From JAVJQS01 sp040218815 (GTDB lineage Bacteria; Bacteroidota; Bacteroidia; Flavobacteriales_E; Vicingaceae): a stretch of 64,000 nt of DNA. Location of the stretch: positions 62,001 through 126,000 of the forward strand of contig JAVJQS010000004.1 of assembly GCA_040218815.1 (NCBI GenBank). Reading direction: 5' to 3'. Below, piece by piece: positions 60,727 through 64,000 of the stretch. A model generated the notes under the pieces. It worked only from the letters and a program-made list of their open reading frames with translations. It searched no databases and was not told where the DNA came from. The translations under genes and the position numbers were made by a program. How positions within the stretch are numbered: position 1 is the first letter of the stretch; every line of letters begins with the position of its first letter.

Positions 60727-61935
60727 ATGAAAATCGGCATAATTAGAGAAGGGAAGACCCCACCAGACAAACGAGTTCCATTTAGCCCTGATCAATGTAA
60801 AAAAATAGTCGCCAGATATCCTCAAGTAGAATTGCTTGTTCAAAAAAGTGCTGTTCGTGCATTTGATGATGCTGCCTATGAAAATGCTGGACCTCAGTTG
60901 GTAGATGACCTAAGTGCTGCAGATGTAATTTTTGGGGTGAAAGAAGTGTTGTTAGAAGAATTGTTAGCAGATAAAACCTATTTCTTTTTTTCGCACACGA
61001 TTAAGAAACAACCTTATAATAGAGAGCTGCTGCAAACCGTCTTGAAGCAAAAAATTAAATTGGTCGATTATGAGTGCCTCACTACTAAATCTGGCCATCG
61101 ATTGGTGGGTTTTGGGAGATATGCTGGAATTGTTGGCACTTATAATGCTTTTTTAGCCTATGGTCAACGAAGCGGTAGGTTTCAGCTTAAACCTGCTCAT
61201 GAATGCGCCGACCGGAAAGAACTAGAACAAGAACTGAAAAATATTGAACTTCCCAAGAATTACAAGCTCGTTATTACTGGTCTTGGTAGGGTAGCAGGAG
61301 GTGCCAAAGAAATTTTAGAAAAGCTGGGTATAAAAGAAGTTAGTGCTGAAGCTATTTTAAGCGAAGAGTTTGATCAACCAGTTTTTTCACAATTATCCGT
61401 GGAGGATTATTTTAAAAAGAAAGATGGCAGCAGCTTTACCCGAGAAGAAGCTTATGAAAATTCAGCGCTGTTTGAGTCTGACTTTTTTAAATTTGCGAAA
61501 GTAGCAGACCTATATATCACTTGTCACTATTGGGATGCTAAGGGGCCAATTATTTTCACTAAAGAACAAATGCAGTCTGAGGATTTTAATATTCGAGTAA
61601 TTGCAGATATCAGCTGCGACATTGATGGACCAATCCCCTCTACAGTTCGACCTTCCACAATCGAGGATCCGATCTATGAGTACCACCGTAAACAACTAAA
61701 AGTAGTTGATAATTCTGCTGAAGATACAATCACAGTTATGGCAGTAGATAATTTGCCTTGCGAATTACCAAAAGATGCGTCAGAGGATTTTGGAGAAGAA
61801 TTGATGAAAAGCGTTTTACCAAACTTATTGGTTAGCGACAATGATGCAATTATAGAGCGTGCTACTATTGCAGAAAAAGGAGCGTTGAAACCATCTTTTT
61901 CTTATTTAGATGGTTATGTAAAAGGAGAAGACTAA
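60727..61935 (+). CDS. Saccharopine dehydrogenase-like/alanine dehydrogenase N-domain oxidoreductase, 402 aa
   Basis: The N-terminal AlaDh/PNT-type domain has KIGIIREGKTPPDKRVPFSP and ADVIFGVKEVLLEEL. A Rossmann segment follows with VITGLGRVAGGAKEILEKLGI, then CHYWDAKGPIIFT and RVIADISCDIDGPIPST. This arrangement resembles NAD+-dependent, lysine-forming saccharopine dehydrogenase (LYS1-type), which cleaves saccharopine in lysine metabolism; a direct alanine dehydrogenase is less likely. A single enzyme without pathway neighbours gives no further support. The stop overlaps rpe (convergent) by four bases. Confidence 0.75.
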   Translation: MKIGIIREGKTPPDKRVPFSPDQCKKIVARYPQVELLVQKSAVRAFDDAAYENAGPQLVDDLSAADVIFGVKEVLLEELLADKTYFFFSHTIKKQPYNRELLQTVLKQKIKLVDYECLTTKSGHRLVGFGRYAGIVGTYNAFLAYGQRSGRFQLKPAHECADRKELEQELKNIELPKNYKLVITGLGRVAGGAKEILEKLGIKEVSAEAILSEEFDQPVFSQLSVEDYFKKKDGSSFTREEAYENSALFESDFFKFAKVADLYITCHYWDAKGPIIFTKEQMQSEDFNIRVIADISCDIDGPIPSTVRPSTIEDPIYEYHRKQLKVVDNSAEDTITVMAVDNLPCELPKDASEDFGEELMKSVLPNLLVSDNDAIIERATIAEKGALKPSFSYLDGYVKGED

Positions 61936-62582
61936 ACTGCTTTTAAAGTTGCAATCGTTTGAATGGGGTCTTCCGCTTTAAATACATGACTGCCAGCTAC
62001 TAATACATCTGCACCAGCATCAATTAACTGCTTGGCATTTTTGTCTGTAACGCCACCGTCAATTTCAATCAAGGTCTCTGCATTTTGAGCTGAAATGATT
62101 GACTTCAATGCTTTTACCTTCTCATAGGTTCTTTCAATGAAAGATTGACCACCAAATCCTGGATTAACTGACATCATGCAAACCAAATCAATGTCTTTTA
62201 TAGTGTCTTCTAAGACTGACACAGGAGTGTGAGGGTTTAATGCAACACCTGCCTTCATACCTGCAGCTTTTATTGCTTGTAGTGTTCGATGGAGGTGAGG
62301 AGAAGCTTCGTAATGTACGGTTAATATATCCGCTCCAACTGCTTTAAAATCTTCAATGTAACGTTCAGGTTGAACTATCATAAGGTGCACATCAAAAAGC
62401 TTTTTAGCATGCGGCTTTATCGCCTTGATTACTGGCATTCCAAAAGAAATGTTGGGAACAAATACACCATCCATTACGTCAATGTGAAACCAGTCTGCAT
62501 TGCTGTTATTAATGATATTGCAAGCTTCTTTTAAATTAGCGAAGTCTGCTGCAAGAATGGAGGGAGCTATTTTGTGTGCCAT
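61932..62582 (-). CDS. rpe: Ribulose-phosphate 3-epimerase
   Basis: It interconverts ribulose 5-phosphate and xylulose 5-phosphate in the pentose phosphate pathway. The TIM-barrel motifs are APSILAADFANL at the start, WFHIDVMDGVFVPNISFG (metal and catalytic residues), FDVHLMI, VNPGFGGQSFIE (phosphate loop) and EIDGGVTDKNA. The 216 aa length is standard. The last codons overlap the convergent saccharopine dehydrogenase-like gene, and no terminator separates them. Confidence 0.96.
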   Translation of the reverse strand: MAHKIAPSILAADFANLKEACNIINNSNADWFHIDVMDGVFVPNISFGMPVIKAIKPHAKKLFDVHLMIVQPERYIEDFKAVGADILTVHYEASPHLHRTLQAIKAAGMKAGVALNPHTPVSVLEDTIKDIDLVCMMSVNPGFGGQSFIERTYEKVKALKSIISAQNAETLIEIDGGVTDKNAKQLIDAGADVLVAGSHVFKAEDPIQTIATLKAV

Positions 62583-62624
62583 TTTTTTTCTACAAAATTA
62601 GCACAATATTTCAGCTGAATTTAA

Positions 62625-63491
62625 TTAACCGAGATATGTTTTTAAAATCTTGCATTTTCCTCCGACCTTTAAACGTCGGACAGCCTTTTCTTTTATTTGT
62701 CTAACACGTTCGCGGGTTAATTCAAATTTTAAACCAATCTCCTCTAGTGACTGAGGGCGTTTCCCGTTTAAGCCAAAAAATAGTCGGATAACTTCTGCTT
62801 CTCTAGCAGGTAAGCTTTTTAGGCTGTTTTCTATTTCGTTGCAAAGTGATTCGTTTAATAACACCTTATCTGGGTCAGGAGAGTCGATGTTTGACATCAA
62901 TTCATACATGTTACTGCTATCCTCATCATTAGAAAGTGGAGCATCCATAGAAACGTGACGTCGTGTATTTTTTAAGGAGACTTTTACATCGTCCATTGTA
63001 AGCTCAAGACAGTCTGCAATTTCATGTTCAAGTGGCTCTCTTTCATATTTCTGCTCCAACTCGTTGAACATCCGACGCACTTTGTTGATGTTTCCTATTT
63101 TATTTAAAGGTAAGCGTACAATTCTTGATTGTTCTGCAATTGCTTGCATAATCGATTGACGAATCCACCATACAGCATAGGAAATAAACTTGAACCCACG
63201 CGTTTCATCGAATTTTTTAGCGGCCTTTATCAACCCTAAATTTCCTTCATTAATTAAATCTGGTAGACTAAGTCCCTGATTTTGGTATTGCTTTGCAACG
63301 GAAACGACAAACCTTAAATTCGCTTTGGCAAGCTTTTCTAAGGCTATGGAGTCTCCTCTTCTTATGCGTTGTGCTAGTGCGACCTCCTCTTCAGCGGTAA
63401 TTAAATCAACTTTTCCTATTTCTTGAAGGTACCTGTCGAGCGAAACCGTTTGGCGGTTGGTGATGCTCTTACTTATCTTAAGTTGTCTCAT
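62625..63491 (-). CDS. rpoD: Primary sigma factor RpoD/SigA (Bacteroidota short form), 288 aa
   Basis: It directs RNA polymerase to the TTG/TAnnTTTG promoters seen throughout the window. Region 1.2 is SLDRYLQEIGKVDLITAEEE; region 2 has LAKANLRFVVSVAKQYQNQG, GLIKAAKKFD and YAVWWIRQSIMQAI (-10/-7 recognition). Region 3 contains NKIGNINKVRR, and region 4.2 is SLEEIGLKFELTRERVRQIKEKAVRRLK. The acidic region 1.1 is missing, as normal for Bacteroidota. The C-terminal KCKILKTYLG is the group's typical end. No clear promoter is visible. Confidence 0.95.
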   Translation of the reverse strand: MRQLKISKSITNRQTVSLDRYLQEIGKVDLITAEEEVALAQRIRRGDSIALEKLAKANLRFVVSVAKQYQNQGLSLPDLINEGNLGLIKAAKKFDETRGFKFISYAVWWIRQSIMQAIAEQSRIVRLPLNKIGNINKVRRMFNELEQKYEREPLEHEIADCLELTMDDVKVSLKNTRRHVSMDAPLSNDEDSSNMYELMSNIDSPDPDKVLLNESLCNEIENSLKSLPAREAEVIRLFFGLNGKRPQSLEEIGLKFELTRERVRQIKEKAVRRLKVGGKCKILKTYLG

Positions 63492-63617
63492 CCCTGATTG
63501 AAATTTATTGTATGACTATGAACTGTGGTAGAATGTTGATTTAAAACTACACAAAAAAAGAGTACACTCGTAGGTAAGTTTGAAAATAAGGGATTTAGTA
63601 CTAGTCTCGCCTAATGG

Positions 63618-64000
63618 CTATAGTGTTTTCTTATAAAGAAATTCCATCTTTCCTTTATTGGTGCAATTACAATCGTTGTTGTTTGGTTCAATTGCGGTAA
63701 TTTTTAAAACAGTATATATATTAGCTCCTGCATAATGATAAATAAAAATGTCGTTAATTTCCGGGTTATCCACATATGTTATTTTATTTTCTTGATTGTA
63801 AACTTTTTCAGCACTTTGATAAGTACTTTGATCAAAATCAATATCTCCTTCCGATGCTTTAACAAGACTTATAAAATTTTGACCCACAATTTTAAAAGAA
63901 CCGGTGAAAGGAGCTTGATCAACATCAGTATTTCGCAATTCCAAATATACACTGTCTGTTGTGTAAGCTGAATCTTGAAGTAAACTAAAAGCACCCGCAT
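63618..64000 (-). CDS. Incomplete gene at the right edge (C-terminal ~127 aa), unknown function
   Basis: The reading frame is open from the stop (63618-63620) to the window edge with no interruption, so the TTG at 63944 need not be the start and the gene continues beyond the window. The visible part is beta-rich with DSVYLELRNTDVDQAPFTG, ASEGDIDFDQSTYQSAEKVYN, an ISDIFIYHYAG-like strand and CNCTNKGKMEFLYKKTL at the end. The Cys-x-Cys could form a disulfide, as in exported or lipoprotein domains. I recognise no family. Confidence 0.6.
   Translation of the reverse strand, partial: AGAFSLLQDSAYTTDSVYLELRNTDVDQAPFTGSFKIVGQNFISLVKASEGDIDFDQSTYQSAEKVYNQENKITYVDNPEINDIFIYHYAGANIYTVLKITAIEPNNNDCNCTNKGKMEFLYKKTL

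Noticed and set aside
63618..63944. Complete 108-aa protein at the right edge starting with TTG
   Set aside because: The frame stays open to the window edge, so the gene is almost certainly longer.
1..64000. tRNA, rRNA, IS elements or prophage
   Set aside because: No tRNA-like cloverleaf, rRNA sequence, transposase or phage gene could be recognised.

Overview
The window is 64 kb of AT-rich chromosomal DNA from a member of the Bacteroidota, most likely a marine-type Flavobacteriales or close relative. The evidence is: type IX secretion (T9SS) cargo with C-terminal sorting domains; PorQ and PorV-like proteins; SprB-type repeats; DUF4412/GLPGLI-like exported proteins; the short (288 aa) Bacteroidota primary sigma factor; the long form of IspH; and many promoters with the Bacteroidota -7 element TAnnTTTG in place of a sigma70 -10 box. 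I see no rRNA, tRNA, insertion sequence, prophage or CRISPR array. Genus-level assignment is not possible by eye.

Layout. 1-5.3 kb: the end of a PafA-like phosphatase gene, then an accessory-looking block with one all-helical protein (minus strand), a 58-codon exported peptide gene (minus strand) and two tandem paralogous ~520 aa helical proteins (plus strand). These sit around a control region with a 24-bp tandem repeat and a 19-bp perfect inverted repeat. 5.7-18.2 kb: a surface/secretion block with a secreted EEP-family nuclease/phosphatase, two large secreted proteins behind structured leaders, and a tight run of FN3-like lipoprotein, TonB-dependent receptor, PorV-like barrel and beta-propeller lipoprotein. 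18.3-31.5 kb: housekeeping genes (guaA with a LysM/ligand-binding protein; lolA-like and ftsK; two DUF4412-like proteins; arginase overlapping argS; uvrB). 31.6-37 kb: two LamG/SprB-repeat T9SS adhesin-like paralogues. 37.3-44.9 kb: a barrel protein, two lipoproteins, an exported caspase-like protease and a periplasmic-propeller SpoIIE phosphatase. 46.1-52 kb: porQ-cmk, ispH (reversed) and rpsA with a very long charged N-terminal extension. 52-59.5 kb: a T9SS protein, a KdsC-like phosphatase with a DUF2520 protein, and a ccmBCDEF operon whose CcmE carries a Cys-type heme motif. 59.7-64 kb: a conserved Flavobacteriia protein with a thioesterase, a saccharopine dehydrogenase-like enzyme, rpe, the primary sigma factor gene, and an incomplete gene at the edge.

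How it fits together. Much of the window concerns the outer surface. PorQ and the PorV-like protein belong to families that help T9SS clients reach the surface, and at least five genes encode likely T9SS clients. The strongest candidates for undescribed systems are the small-peptide/helical-paralogue locus (1.4-5.2 kb), the TonB/PorV/lipoprotein locus (7-18 kb) and the exported caspase/SpoIIE locus (38.7-44.9 kb). All functional links proposed here are inferences from gene order and protein architecture.
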